The notes under the pieces are model-generated. The model did not search any database and was not told where the DNA came from. It saw nothing but the letters and a program-made list of their open reading frames with translations. Below are positions 34,306 to 42,445 of a stretch of 64,000 nt of DNA, in pieces. The stretch covers positions 1 through 64,000 of the forward strand of contig NZ_WJBG01000152.1 in assembly GCF_009709555.1 (NCBI RefSeq), in the 5' to 3' direction. The stretch's first letter is position 1, and every line of letters begins with the position of its first letter. A program made the translations under genes and the position numbers. Source of the DNA: Streptomyces blattellae. Lineage in GTDB: Bacteria; Actinomycetota; Actinomycetes; Streptomycetales; Streptomycetaceae.

Positions 34306-34330
34306 CGGGGGCCCGGAGAAGCGCCCCGTC
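34304..34330. terminator. Hairpin between PP2C-like and MarR genes
   Basis: GACGGGG (34304-34310) pairs with CCCCGTC (34324-34330) across a 13-nt loop and begins inside the PP2C-like stop codon. Probably a weak bidirectional terminator for the convergent pair. Confidence 0.45.
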
Positions 34331-34355
34331 GGAGCACGGCCGTGTCGAAGAGCGC

Positions 34356-34847
34356 TCAGCTCTCCATCTGCCGGTTCAGCTGGTGCAGCAGCCGGGCCAG
34401 TTCGGCGACCTCGCCGCGGTCCCAGTGGGCGAGCTGGTTGACGTACCGTGCCCGGCGGGCCTCCCGGACCTTGCCGACCCGCCCGCGTCCCTCCTCCGTG
34501 AGGTGGATCAGCCAGGCGCGGCCGTCCGCCGGGTCGGGTTCGCGGGCGACCAGGCCGAGGTCCTCCAGGGCGCGGAGCTGACGGGACATGGTGGCCTTGC
34601 CGACACCGATGTAGGCGGCGAGTTCCGTGGCGCGCTGGCCACCGAGTTCATCCAGACGGACCAGCAGCCCGTACGCGGCGGACTCCAGGTCGGGGTGGAC
34701 CTCGCGGGCCATCTCGCCCTGGTTGGCGCGGGCCCGGCGCAGCAGCACCGTCAACTCGCGCTCCAGGGACAGGAATTCCCGGTCCACACCACTCGGCGAC
34801 GCGTCGGATTCGACCCGACGTCCGCCGCCGTTTCCGTCTTCGTGCAC
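34356..34847 (-). CDS. MarR-family transcriptional regulator
   Basis: 163-residue winged-helix dimer. Core helices are LLVRLDELGGQRATELAAYI and VGKATMSRQLRALEDLGLV, and the wing is EPDPADGRAWLIHLTEEGR. MarR proteins repress efflux or stress genes and release DNA on binding phenolic ligands or oxidants. GTG start at 34847 with AGGGG 5 bases upstream; the longer frame to 35105 is not protein-like. It is divergent from the GH25 gene, 154 bp away, which it may control along with itself. Confidence 0.9.
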   Translation of the reverse strand: MHEDGNGGGRRVESDASPSGVDREFLSLERELTVLLRRARANQGEMAREVHPDLESAAYGLLVRLDELGGQRATELAAYIGVGKATMSRQLRALEDLGLVAREPDPADGRAWLIHLTEEGRGRVGKVREARRARYVNQLAHWDRGEVAELARLLHQLNRQMES

Positions 34848-35001
34848 GTCAGCCCCTACCTTGAACTTCCCGGTCCTGAGTTTCCGCCGGCTGCGGTCAT
34901 CGCCGCAGCTCCGCCAGTATTTCGCAGGGGTTGACCGACGGCAGCCGCGTTCCCCCCATCGCCTTCTCCACCGAGCACGACCGAGCCCCCGGAGGCACGC
35001 T

Positions 35002-35844
35002 ATGACCGTGCACAGACTTGGATCGGTACGCCCCCGGCGCCTCTCCCCCGCCGGCACCCTGCTCGCAGCCCTCGCCCTCCTCCTCGCCCTCGCCGCCCCG
35101 GCCACCGCGGCCGACGACCCGCCGGACGCCGACGAGCCCGCCCGCGGCTCCGCCTACATGGGCATGGGCGTCCTCGCCCACGACGGACAGCACGGCCTGC
35201 CCGCCGGCACCCGCGCCGCCCAGACGGAGGGCGTGGACGTCTCCAGCCATCAGGGCAACGTCGCCTGGTCCACCCTGTGGAGCAGCGGCGTCCGGTGGGC
35301 CTACGCGAAGGCGTCCGAGGGGACGTACTACACGAACCCCTACTTCGCCCGGCAGTACAGCGGCTCTCACGCCGTCGGCATGATCCGCGGCGCCTACCAC
35401 TTCGCCACCCCCGACACCACCAGCGGCGCCGCCCAGGCGAACTACTTCGTCGACCACGGCGGCGGCTGGACCCGCGACGGCAAGACCCTGCCCGGCGCCC
35501 TCGACATCGAGTGGAACCCGTACGGCGCCGCCTGCTACGGCAAGACGCAGAGCGGCATGGTCACCTGGATCCGGGACTTCCTGAACCGGTACAAGGCCCG
35601 CACCGGCCGCGACGCCGTCATCTACACGGCCACCAACTGGTGGACCCAGTGCACCGGCAACTACGCCGGTTTCGCCTCCGCCAACCCGCTGTGGATCGCG
35701 CGGTACGCGTCGGCCCCGGGGACACTGCCTGCCGGGTGGAGCTACCACACGGCCTGGCAGTACACGTCGTCAGGACCCACGGTCGGGGACCACAACAGGT
35801 TCAACGGCGGGCTGGACCGACTGCGAGCACTGGCCAACGGCTAG
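35002..35844 (+). CDS. Secreted GH25 muramidase (lysozyme)
   Basis: 280 residues. Signal peptide (RRLSPAG, then a Leu/Ala-rich core ending PATAADD) and a GH25 domain from about residue 75 to the end. Catalytic signatures: EGVDVSSHQGNVAW at the first strand, AYAKASEG, GAYHFATPD and the DxE pair in LDIEWNP. It hydrolyses the MurNAc-GlcNAc bond outside the cell. GGAGG 6 bases before the ATG fixes the start. The final codons for LANG and the TAG stop are the first copy of a 17-bp tandem repeat. Confidence 0.93.
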   Translation: MTVHRLGSVRPRRLSPAGTLLAALALLLALAAPATAADDPPDADEPARGSAYMGMGVLAHDGQHGLPAGTRAAQTEGVDVSSHQGNVAWSTLWSSGVRWAYAKASEGTYYTNPYFARQYSGSHAVGMIRGAYHFATPDTTSGAAQANYFVDHGGGWTRDGKTLPGALDIEWNPYGAACYGKTQSGMVTWIRDFLNRYKARTGRDAVIYTATNWWTQCTGNYAGFASANPLWIARYASAPGTLPAGWSYHTAWQYTSSGPTVGDHNRFNGGLDRLRALANG

Positions 35845-35913
35845 CGCTGGCCAACGGCTGGCGCTGGCCAACGGCTGGCGCTGGCCAACGGCTGGCGCTG
35901 GCCAACGGCTGGC
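35829..35913. repeat. 17-bp tandem repeat, five copies, at the GH25 stop codon
   Basis: Units at 35829, 35846, 35863, 35880 and 35897 read RCTGGCCAACGGCTRGC. The first holds the TAG stop; in the other four TAG has become TGG. A diverged relic sits near 35958. The 17-bp unit is not a multiple of three. Confidence 0.92.
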
Positions 35914-35988
35914 ACGACGCCGCCCCGGCCGGGGGTCCGGAGGTCGCCCGCGCCGCGCTCGCCAACGGCTGGCGGTGCGCCGTACGGC

Positions 35989-36031
35989 GAAGGCCCGGGT
36001 CTCCCTCACGGGGCCCGGGCCCTGCCTTCCC
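35989..36031. terminator. Bidirectional terminator between GH25 and lon
   Basis: GGCCCGGG (35992-35999) pairs with CCCGGGCC (36014-36021), with an outer GAAGG/CCTTC pairing. It sits between convergent genes, 22 bp beyond the lon stop codon. Confidence 0.6.
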
Positions 36032-36052
36032 GGTCGCGTCCTCCCCCAGTGC

Positions 36053-38497
36053 TCAACGCCTGGGAGGTGCCCCCATCGCCGCGACCGGAACCTCCGGCGC
36101 CGCGCCGTGGGTGGCCGGCGACAGGGCCAGTTCCAGAACCTGGCGGACGTCGGTGACGGCGTGGACGTCGAGCTTGTCCAGCACCTCGGCCGGGACGTCG
36201 TCCAGGTCGGGCTCGTTGCGCTTGGGGATGACCACGGTGGCGACGCCCGCCCGATGGGCCGCGAGGAGCTTCTGCTTCACGCCGCCGATGGGGAGGACCC
36301 GGCCGGTCAGCGACACCTCGCCGGTCATCGCCACGTCCGTACGGACCAGGCGGCCGGACAGCAGCGAGGCGAGGGCCGTCGTCATCGTGACGCCCGCGCT
36401 CGGGCCGTCCTTCGGCACCGCGCCCGCCGGGAAGTGGATGTGCACGCCCCGGTCCTTCAGGTCGGCGACCGGCAGCTCCAGTTCGGCGCCGTGCGAGCGG
36501 AGGAAGGACAGGGCGATCTGCGCGCTCTCCTTCATCACGTCACCCAGTTGGCCGGTCAGCGTCAGGCCCGCCGCGCCCGTCTCCGGGTCGGCCAGCGACG
36601 CCTCGACGAACAGGACGTCGCCGCCCGCGCCGGTCACCGCCAGGCCGGTGGCGACACCGGGTACCGCGGTACGGCGCTCCGCCGGGTCCTGCGCTGACTC
36701 GGGCACGTGGTGCGGCCGGCCGATCAGGCCACGGAGATCACCCTCGCCGACCGTGAACGGCAGCTCCCGCTCACCCAGTTCGTGCTGCGCCGCGACCTTG
36801 CGGAGCAGCCGTGCGACGGAGCGCTCCAGGTTGCGCACGCCCGCCTCGCGCGTGTACTCGCCGGCGAGCCTGCGCAGCGCGTGCTCGTCGATGACGACCT
36901 CGTCCGGGCTCAGGCCGGCCCGTTCCTGCTGGCGCGGGAGCAGGTGGTCGCGGGCGATGACGATCTTCTCGTCCTCGGTGTATCCGTCGAGGCGGATCAG
37001 CTCCATGCGGTCGAGCAGGGCCTCCGGGATGGCCTCCAGGACGTTCGCCGTGGCGAGGAAGACGACATCGCTCAGGTCGAGTTCGACCTCCAGGTAGTGG
37101 TCGCGGAACGTGTGGTTCTGGGCCGGGTCCAGGACCTCCAGCAGAGCGGCGGCCGGGTCGCCGCGGAAGTCCGAGCCCACCTTGTCGATCTCGTCCAGCA
37201 GGACGACCGGGTTCATCGACCCGGCCTCCTTGATGGCGCGGACGATACGGCCGGGCAGTGCGCCGACGTACGTACGCCGGTGGCCGCGGATCTCGGCCTC
37301 GTCCCGGACACCCCCGAGGGCGACCCGGACGAACGTGCGGCCCATGGCGTGCGCGACCGACTCGGCGACCGAGGTCTTGCCGACGCCGGGCGGACCGACG
37401 AGCGCGAGGACGGCACCGCCACGGCGCCCGCCCACGACCCCGAGCCCCCGCTCACTGCGGCGCTTGCGCACCGCCAGGTACTCGGCGATCCGCTCCTTCA
37501 CGTCCTCAAGCCCGGAGTGCTCGGCATCGAGGACAGCCTTGGCACCCTGGATGTCGTAGGCGTCCTGCGTCCGCTCGTTCCACGGCAGTTCGAGGACGGT
37601 GTCGAGCCAGGTGCGGATCCAGGAGCCCTCCGGGGACTGGTCGCTGGACCGCTCCAGCTTGCCGACCTCCTTGAGCGCGGCCTCGCGGACCTTCTCGGGC
37701 AGGTCGGCGGCCTCGACGCGGGCGCGGTAGTCGTCGGACTCCTCGGCCGAATCCTTGGAGTTCTCGCCGTTCAGCTCGCGCAGTTCCTTGCGTACGGCTT
37801 CCAGCTGACGGCGGAGCAGGAACTCGCGCTGCTGCTTGTCGACGCCCTCCTGCACGTCCTTGGCGATGGTCTCCGCGACGTCCTGCTCGGCGAGGTGGTC
37901 GCGCAGCTGCTGGGTGGCGAGCTTGAGGCGGGCCACCGGGTCGCCGGTCTCCAGGAGTTCGACCTTCTGTTCGGTGGTGAGGAAAGGCGAGTAGCCGGAG
38001 TTGTCGGCGAGCGCGGCGACGTCGTCGATGGCCTGCACCCGGTCCACGACCTGCCAGGCGGCGCGCTTGCGCAGCCAGGCGGTGGCGAGGGCCTTGTACT
38101 CCTTGACCAGTTCGGCGACGTGACCGGGCAGCGGCTCGGGCACGCTCTCGTCGACCCTGGTCGCCTCGACCCACAGCGCCGCGCCCGGCCCGGTGGTCCC
38201 GGCCCCGATCTTCACGCGCCCGCGCCCGCGGATGAGGGCGCCCGGGTCACCGTCGGCGAGCCGGCCGACCTGCTCGACGGTGCCGAGCACGCCCGTGCCC
38301 GCGTACGTCCCGTCGATCCGCGGCACCAGCAGCACCCTCGGCTTCCCCGGCTCCGACCGAGCGGCGGCCTGGGCGGCCTCCACCGCGGCCCGTACATCGT
38401 TGTCGTTCAGGTCCAGTGGCACCACCATCCCGGGCAGCACGACCTCGTCGTCGAGCGGCAGCACGGGGAGAGTGAGCGGTGAGGACGTCGAAGCCAT
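36053..38497 (-). CDS. lon: ATP-dependent protease Lon
   Basis: 814-residue Lon (LonA) protease: N-terminal substrate-binding domain starting LPVLPLDDEVVLPG, long helical linker, AAA+ module with Walker A GPPGVGKTS and Walker B VVLLDEIDKVG, and a Ser-Lys peptidase domain with the catalytic Ser in KDGPSAGVTM and the Lys in GGVKQKLLAA. It degrades misfolded and regulatory proteins in the cytoplasm. ATG at 38497 has GGGAG immediately upstream; an in-frame ATG seven codons earlier is less likely. An HspR-type operator lies 22-42 bp upstream, as known for Streptomyces lon. Confidence 0.97.
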   Translation of the reverse strand: MASTSSPLTLPVLPLDDEVVLPGMVVPLDLNDNDVRAAVEAAQAAARSEPGKPRVLLVPRIDGTYAGTGVLGTVEQVGRLADGDPGALIRGRGRVKIGAGTTGPGAALWVEATRVDESVPEPLPGHVAELVKEYKALATAWLRKRAAWQVVDRVQAIDDVAALADNSGYSPFLTTEQKVELLETGDPVARLKLATQQLRDHLAEQDVAETIAKDVQEGVDKQQREFLLRRQLEAVRKELRELNGENSKDSAEESDDYRARVEAADLPEKVREAALKEVGKLERSSDQSPEGSWIRTWLDTVLELPWNERTQDAYDIQGAKAVLDAEHSGLEDVKERIAEYLAVRKRRSERGLGVVGGRRGGAVLALVGPPGVGKTSVAESVAHAMGRTFVRVALGGVRDEAEIRGHRRTYVGALPGRIVRAIKEAGSMNPVVLLDEIDKVGSDFRGDPAAALLEVLDPAQNHTFRDHYLEVELDLSDVVFLATANVLEAIPEALLDRMELIRLDGYTEDEKIVIARDHLLPRQQERAGLSPDEVVIDEHALRRLAGEYTREAGVRNLERSVARLLRKVAAQHELGERELPFTVGEGDLRGLIGRPHHVPESAQDPAERRTAVPGVATGLAVTGAGGDVLFVEASLADPETGAAGLTLTGQLGDVMKESAQIALSFLRSHGAELELPVADLKDRGVHIHFPAGAVPKDGPSAGVTMTTALASLLSGRLVRTDVAMTGEVSLTGRVLPIGGVKQKLLAAHRAGVATVVIPKRNEPDLDDVPAEVLDKLDVHAVTDVRQVLELALSPATHGAAPEVPVAAMGAPPRR

Positions 38498-38518
38498 GAT
38501 CTCCCTTTCGGCAGTCAA

Positions 38519-38539
38519 GTTGAGCTATGCCGACTCAAT
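38519..38539. promoter_or_regulatory. HAIR-type HspR operator of lon
   Basis: GTTGAGC-N7-ACTCAAT matches the HspR-associated inverted repeat CTTGAGT-N7-ACTCAAG at 11 of 14 positions with the exact 7-bp spacer. It lies 22-42 bp upstream of the lon ATG, so bound HspR would block transcription until heat shock. Confidence 0.75.
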
Positions 38540-38644
38540 GCTTGTGAGCCTACGAATGTTCCCCCGGGCGCCCCGGAGCGTGTTCGCTGTCAGCGATCGA
38601 GGTGACTGTGCTGGTGGGAGGGTTGGGCCGCACGGAGAAGTGGG

Positions 38645-38701
38645 CCATACGGGGAGCAAGCCATATGGAGAGTGGGCCATATGGGGAAGTGGGCCATATG
38701 G
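38645..38701. repeat. Array of four CCATAYGG palindromes at 16-17 bp spacing
   Basis: CCATACGG at 38645, then CCATATGG at 38661, 38677 and 38694, within diverged 16-17-bp tandem units of the type GAAGTGGGCCATATGG. It is 150-205 bp upstream of the lon start. Candidate multi-site regulator binding region, or a simple tandem duplication. Confidence 0.75.
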
Positions 38702-38825
38702 GGAAGCGCGTCCTCAAACGACCGGCAAGCGCTGCCGCGGGTAACCGCCACCGCCACCGCCACCGCTGCCCCGGAGCCGGCCGCATTCCCCGGGCTACGC
38801 CAGGGCTACTCGGGGCCACTCAGGG

Positions 38826-40082
38826 CTACTCAGGCTGGTGCTCCGGGCCTCCGAAGTCCGGGCTGGTGTAGTCCGGGCTGGTGAAGCTCGGGCGGGTGCC
38901 CGCGGTGGATCCGTCCTCGGGGCTGCTGAAGCCCGGGCTGCTGTAGCCGACGCGGGGGGTGCGGCCTGCTGTCGGCGTGGGGTGGGGGGCCGCCGGGGCG
39001 CCGGGTTCGCTGAGCGCCTCCCGGAGGAACGGCAGGATGCCGCGTTCCAGCAGGGCCTCGCGCCAGGCATCTCTGGCCATGGCCACCCTGTCGCCCGGCT
39101 CACCGGAGGCGCCGGCCGCCGACGAGGGACCGTTGCGCAGGGCGGTGAGCAGCAGCCCGACGGCGGCGACGAGGATCGCGACGGCGGTCACCGCGCCGAA
39201 GACCCACCCGGTGGTCAGCAGGGTCTGGGCGATGCCCGACGCGGGTTCGAGCAGCTTCAGGAAGTACCCGACGACCAGGAAGACGGCCGCGGAGGTGCCG
39301 GCCAGGATGGGGGCCAGGACCGCGGCGACGGCGACGACACCCGCGCCGGCGCTCTCGGAGACCCCGTCCGTCTCGGCGGGCCGACCCAAGGAGGACGGCA
39401 CCGGCCGGCGCGCTTCCTCACGGACGCGGACGTAGTCCTCGTACTCGGTCGCCGCAGCCGCCGTGATGAATCCGATCGCGTTGAGCGCCATGGTGCGCAG
39501 CTGTTCGGAGTTGAACCGCTGTACGACGGGGATCAGTTCAGGGCGGTGCGGGGCGGTGCGCAGCGCATCGTCGAGGATCTGCTCGAAATCCCGGCGGTCC
39601 TCGCTCAGGAGGCGCTGCGGAGCGCTGCCGGTTCTGTACGGCGCACGGGGGGCGCTCCTCGGCGGGGTCCACGGCGGTTCGGGGGGCGTCTCCCCGGGCG
39701 GCTGGCCCTGAACCCAGGCGGGCGGTGGCGCTGGTGACGCCGGGGCCAGGCGCAGCCTCGGTGGCGGGGGAGGAATCGGGGACGGGGCCGGATTCGGTGG
39801 CGCCGGCGGATTCGGGGACGGGGCCGGATTCGGTGGCGCCGACGGATTCGGTGGCGGGGCCGGATTCGGTGGCGCCGACTCCGGTTGTACGCCCGCGTCC
39901 TCGGCTGAGGCCGCGACCTGCCCCGGGCCCACGCCCACCCGTACCCCCAGGACCGCCGCCAGCACCCGTCGCCCGAACGGGAGTTCACGCCGTGCCCCCG
40001 CCTCCGCCGGCCCGCGTCCGGGACGCTCCATACCGAGCACGGCCGCCGCGAGGCGACGCCGCACCGAGCGTCTGGTGGTCAT
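38826..40082 (-). CDS. Putative membrane protein with Pro-rich N-terminus
   Basis: 418 residues, no known domain recognised. The first 150 residues are basic, then Pro-rich with a 12-residue repeat (PPNPAPSPNPPA type). A helical region (about 160-230) includes LRTMALNAIGFITAAAATEYEDY. Two hydrophobic segments follow (about 255-285 and 300-325), and the tail carries short SPDYTSPDFGGPE-type repeats. The stop of the 193-residue membrane protein gene upstream overlaps its start by 4 bp, so the two are coupled and may form a complex. Such pairs are found in Streptomyces without known function. Confidence 0.7.
   Translation of the reverse strand: MTTRRSVRRRLAAAVLGMERPGRGPAEAGARRELPFGRRVLAAVLGVRVGVGPGQVAASAEDAGVQPESAPPNPAPPPNPSAPPNPAPSPNPPAPPNPAPSPIPPPPPRLRLAPASPAPPPAWVQGQPPGETPPEPPWTPPRSAPRAPYRTGSAPQRLLSEDRRDFEQILDDALRTAPHRPELIPVVQRFNSEQLRTMALNAIGFITAAAATEYEDYVRVREEARRPVPSSLGRPAETDGVSESAGAGVVAVAAVLAPILAGTSAAVFLVVGYFLKLLEPASGIAQTLLTTGWVFGAVTAVAILVAAVGLLLTALRNGPSSAAGASGEPGDRVAMARDAWREALLERGILPFLREALSEPGAPAAPHPTPTAGRTPRVGYSSPGFSSPEDGSTAGTRPSFTSPDYTSPDFGGPEHQPE
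39766..39880 (-). repeat. 36-bp in-frame repeat coding for Pro-rich segment
   Basis: About three copies of a 36-bp unit encode APPNPAPxPNP-type dodecapeptides in the membrane protein gene. The region is Pro-rich and likely extended. Confidence 0.65.
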
Positions 40083-40660
40083 GGCGCCCCCTCCTCACCG
40101 ACGACCGGACCGCCGTGCGGCAGCGATGGTGTCCCCCGGACGCCGCGGCCCCGGCTCGGCCCGCCCGCCGGATCCGCGGGCCGCCCGTTCGGCGGGGGCT
40201 GTTCCGCGGGCCCCGCCGGCACCGCCTGTACGTCCGGCGCGGCGATGTCCGTCCCGCCCGCCGCCACCTGCCCGCCCGCGACCGCCTGCCCGCCCGCGAC
40301 CGCCTCGCTCACGGACTGGACGCGGGCGAGCTGGGTCAGGATCACCGGTGCCGAGATGCCGACGACGATCGCGGCGAAGGGGCCGCTGATCTGACCGGTG
40401 CCGCCCAGGAGCGCCGCCAGGCCGGCGCCCAGCACGCTGTGCACGGCGGCTGCCACCAGGTCGACCGCGGGATCGACGTACTCCTGGAACCGGGGTGCCG
40501 GAAGCTGCGGCCCCTGCGACTGCCCCTGCCCCGGCTCCCGCCCCGCCCGGCGGTGGGCGTTGCGGGCAGAGCGCCAGTTGGCGAACTGGATGTAGAAGTC
40601 GAGGGCACCTCGCAGCGCACCTCCTGCCGCTCCCAGCAGGATCAGCGTCGGCACGTCCAC
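40079..40660 (-). CDS. Putative membrane protein, partner of the downstream gene
   Basis: 193 residues, not a recognised family. A hydrophobic N-terminal stretch (VPTLILLGAAGGALRGALDF) and a second one around residues 75-120 (LVAAAVHSVLGAGLAALLGG) suggest membrane insertion. The C-terminal 65 residues are Gly/Pro-rich and low complexity, with a repeated VAGGQ unit. The frame is open to 40816, but the GTG at 40660 has GGGGG 4 bases ahead and begins at the hydrophobic segment. ATGA overlap with the next gene. Confidence 0.65.
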   Translation of the reverse strand: MDVPTLILLGAAGGALRGALDFYIQFANWRSARNAHRRAGREPGQGQSQGPQLPAPRFQEYVDPAVDLVAAAVHSVLGAGLAALLGGTGQISGPFAAIVVGISAPVILTQLARVQSVSEAVAGGQAVAGGQVAAGGTDIAAPDVQAVPAGPAEQPPPNGRPADPAGGPSRGRGVRGTPSLPHGGPVVGEEGAP

Positions 40661-40884
40661 GTCGCCCCCGAGTGTCACGGACGGCTGGGTTCCATCGACC
40701 GGAACCCACGTCAAGAGCCTAGGACGACCGTGGGGGGCGAGGAAGACGCTTCCAGAAATCCGCTCGCCGACGTTGCGGGGGCAGCCCGGAGGTGTACCGC
40801 CGAACTGCGACCGCATGCATGTCTCGTCAACACGACGTCTGTATTTCCATCAACAATCCGTCAAAGAAGTGCCACGATGGGTCG

Positions 40885-41580
40885 ATGCCCACCGCATACG
40901 ACCCGCCCGAAGTCCTGGACCGTCGTGAGGGCCCGCACGGAGAGGTCGTCCTGCGCCGCCACGGCGAGCTGCTGCAGATCATCGCGAACGGCTGCTTCCT
41001 GATGGACACCTCCGACGGCCGCTCGGAGCGGCGGCTCGTCGATGTCGCACTCGACGCCTTGGACGCCCTGGACGCCCTGGACGCCCGTGCGCGGCCGAAT
41101 CTGCTGATCGGAGGCCTGGGCGTCGGTTTCTCGCTCGCACACGCCGCGCAGAACCCGCGCTGGGGCCGCATCACCGTCGTCGAACGTGAACCGGCCGTCA
41201 TCGACTGGCACCGCGAAGGCCCCCTGTCCGCGCTGTCCGCGAAGGCCCTCGCGGATCCCCGCACGGAGATCGTCGAAAGTGACCTGATCTCTTACGTCAA
41301 TGAGATTTCCGACACGTACGACGCACTGTGCCTCGACATCGACAACGGGCCCGAATGGACCGTCACCGAGGACAACGACGGACTGTACTCACCGGCCGGA
41401 CTGGCAGGCTGCGCAAGGGCGTTGAGGTCCGGGGGCGTGCTGGCCGTCTGGTCGGCGAAGCCCTCTCCGGAATTTGAAGGAACCCTATGGAATGCCGGTT
41501 TCCAACGGGTGCGTACCGAAGAGATCCCCGTTGCCCGGGGCGTTCCGGACGTCGTACATCTCGGCGTCCGACCTGGATAG
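40885..41580 (+). CDS. Spermidine synthase-like SAM-fold protein
   Basis: 231-residue Rossmann-fold protein of the spermidine synthase/methyltransferase class. The ligand-binding glycine loop is LLIGGLGVGFSL, an acidic ribose-contact follows in VVEREPAVIDWH, and LCLDIDNGPEWTV takes the place of the polyamine synthase catalytic region. No SpeD or other polyamine gene is nearby, and the canonical GGGDGG motif is changed, so true spermidine synthase activity is uncertain. Residues 61-72 are LDA repeated four times, from a 9-bp tandem repeat. ATG at 40885; the ribosome site is weak. Confidence 0.78.
   Translation: MPTAYDPPEVLDRREGPHGEVVLRRHGELLQIIANGCFLMDTSDGRSERRLVDVALDALDALDALDARARPNLLIGGLGVGFSLAHAAQNPRWGRITVVEREPAVIDWHREGPLSALSAKALADPRTEIVESDLISYVNEISDTYDALCLDIDNGPEWTVTEDNDGLYSPAGLAGCARALRSGGVLAVWSAKPSPEFEGTLWNAGFQRVRTEEIPVARGVPDVVHLGVRPG
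41055..41093 (+). repeat. 9-bp tandem repeat encoding (LDA)4
   Basis: Four CTSGACGCC-type units in frame give LDALDALDALDA in the SAM-fold protein, at the position just before the glycine loop. Likely a recent slippage product. Confidence 0.75.
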
Positions 41581-41704
41581 CAAAGGGCAGGTGACTCCCC
41601 GTACTCTGCTTCCCTGGCGCCGATCATTCACGTGCCAATCGCAGACATGCGCAGTCATAAGGGATCACCCCACGGATTCCGGAACGCAACTTCAGGGGCG
41701 GGCG

Positions 41705-42445
41705 ATGGAGCAGACACACACCTCCCACAACGGCACGGCGACGGCCACCCCGGGCGCACAGCGCCGGGTGCTGGTGGTCGAGGACGACCCCACGATCGTG
41801 GACGCCATCGCCACCCGCCTGCGTGCCGAAGGATTCCTCGTACAGACGGCGGGCGACGGCCCGGCCGCGGTCGACACGGCCGAGGCCTGGCAGCCCGACC
41901 TGCTGATCCTCGACATCATGCTGCCCGGCTTCGACGGCCTGGAGGTCTGCCGGCGCGTGCAGGCCGCGCGGCCGGTGCCGGTGCTGATGCTCACGGCACG
42001 CGACGACGAGACGGACATGCTGGTCGGGCTCGGCGTCGGCGCCGACGACTACATGACCAAGCCGTTCTCGATGCGTGAGCTGGCCGCCCGGGTGCACGTA
42101 CTGCTGCGCCGGGTGGAGCGGGCCGCGATCGCCGCGTCCACACCGCGCAGCGGCATCCTGCGCCTCGGCGAGCTGGAGATCGACCACGCGCAGCGCCGGG
42201 TGCGGGTCAGGTCCGAGGACGTGCACCTCACGCCCACCGAGTTCGACCTGCTGGTCTGCCTGGCGAACACCCCGCGCGCGGTGCTCTCCCGTGAGCAGCT
42301 GCTCGCCGAGGTGTGGGACTGGGCGGACGCCTCCGGCACCCGGACCGTCGACAGCCACATCAAGGCGCTGCGGCGGAAGATCGGCGCCGAGCGGATCCGT
42401 ACGGTGCACGGCGTGGGCTATGCGCTGGAGACGCCGACGCCATGA
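41705..42445 (+). CDS. OmpR/PhoB-family response regulator
   Basis: 246 residues. Receiver domain at 20-135 with acidic pocket VVEDD, phosphoacceptor D70 in DLLILDIMLPG, and conserved Thr/Lys in LTARD and TKPF. The C-terminal winged-helix DNA-binding domain (about 155-245) has LTPTEFDLL and the recognition region TRTVDSHIKALRRK. The ATG at 41705 follows AGGGGCGGG. It overlaps the cognate kinase gene by 4 bp. Targets are unknown. The pair stands directly upstream of the Kgd gene, about 280 bp away. Confidence 0.95.
   Translation: MEQTHTSHNGTATATPGAQRRVLVVEDDPTIVDAIATRLRAEGFLVQTAGDGPAAVDTAEAWQPDLLILDIMLPGFDGLEVCRRVQAARPVPVLMLTARDDETDMLVGLGVGADDYMTKPFSMRELAARVHVLLRRVERAAIAASTPRSGILRLGELEIDHAQRRVRVRSEDVHLTPTEFDLLVCLANTPRAVLSREQLLAEVWDWADASGTRTVDSHIKALRRKIGAERIRTVHGVGYALETPTP

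Larger units (their letters stand above)
38498..38825. promoter_or_regulatory. lon upstream region
   Basis: 328 bp with no gene. It contains the HspR-type operator next to lon, an array of four CCATAYGG palindromes at 38645-38701, and low-complexity CAC/GGC-rich sequence (38745-38835) running into the end of the next gene. Confidence 0.6.

Noticed and set aside
34848..35105. N-terminal extension of the MarR frame
   Set aside because: Arg/Trp/Cys-rich with no ribosome site, and it would run into the divergent GH25 gene.
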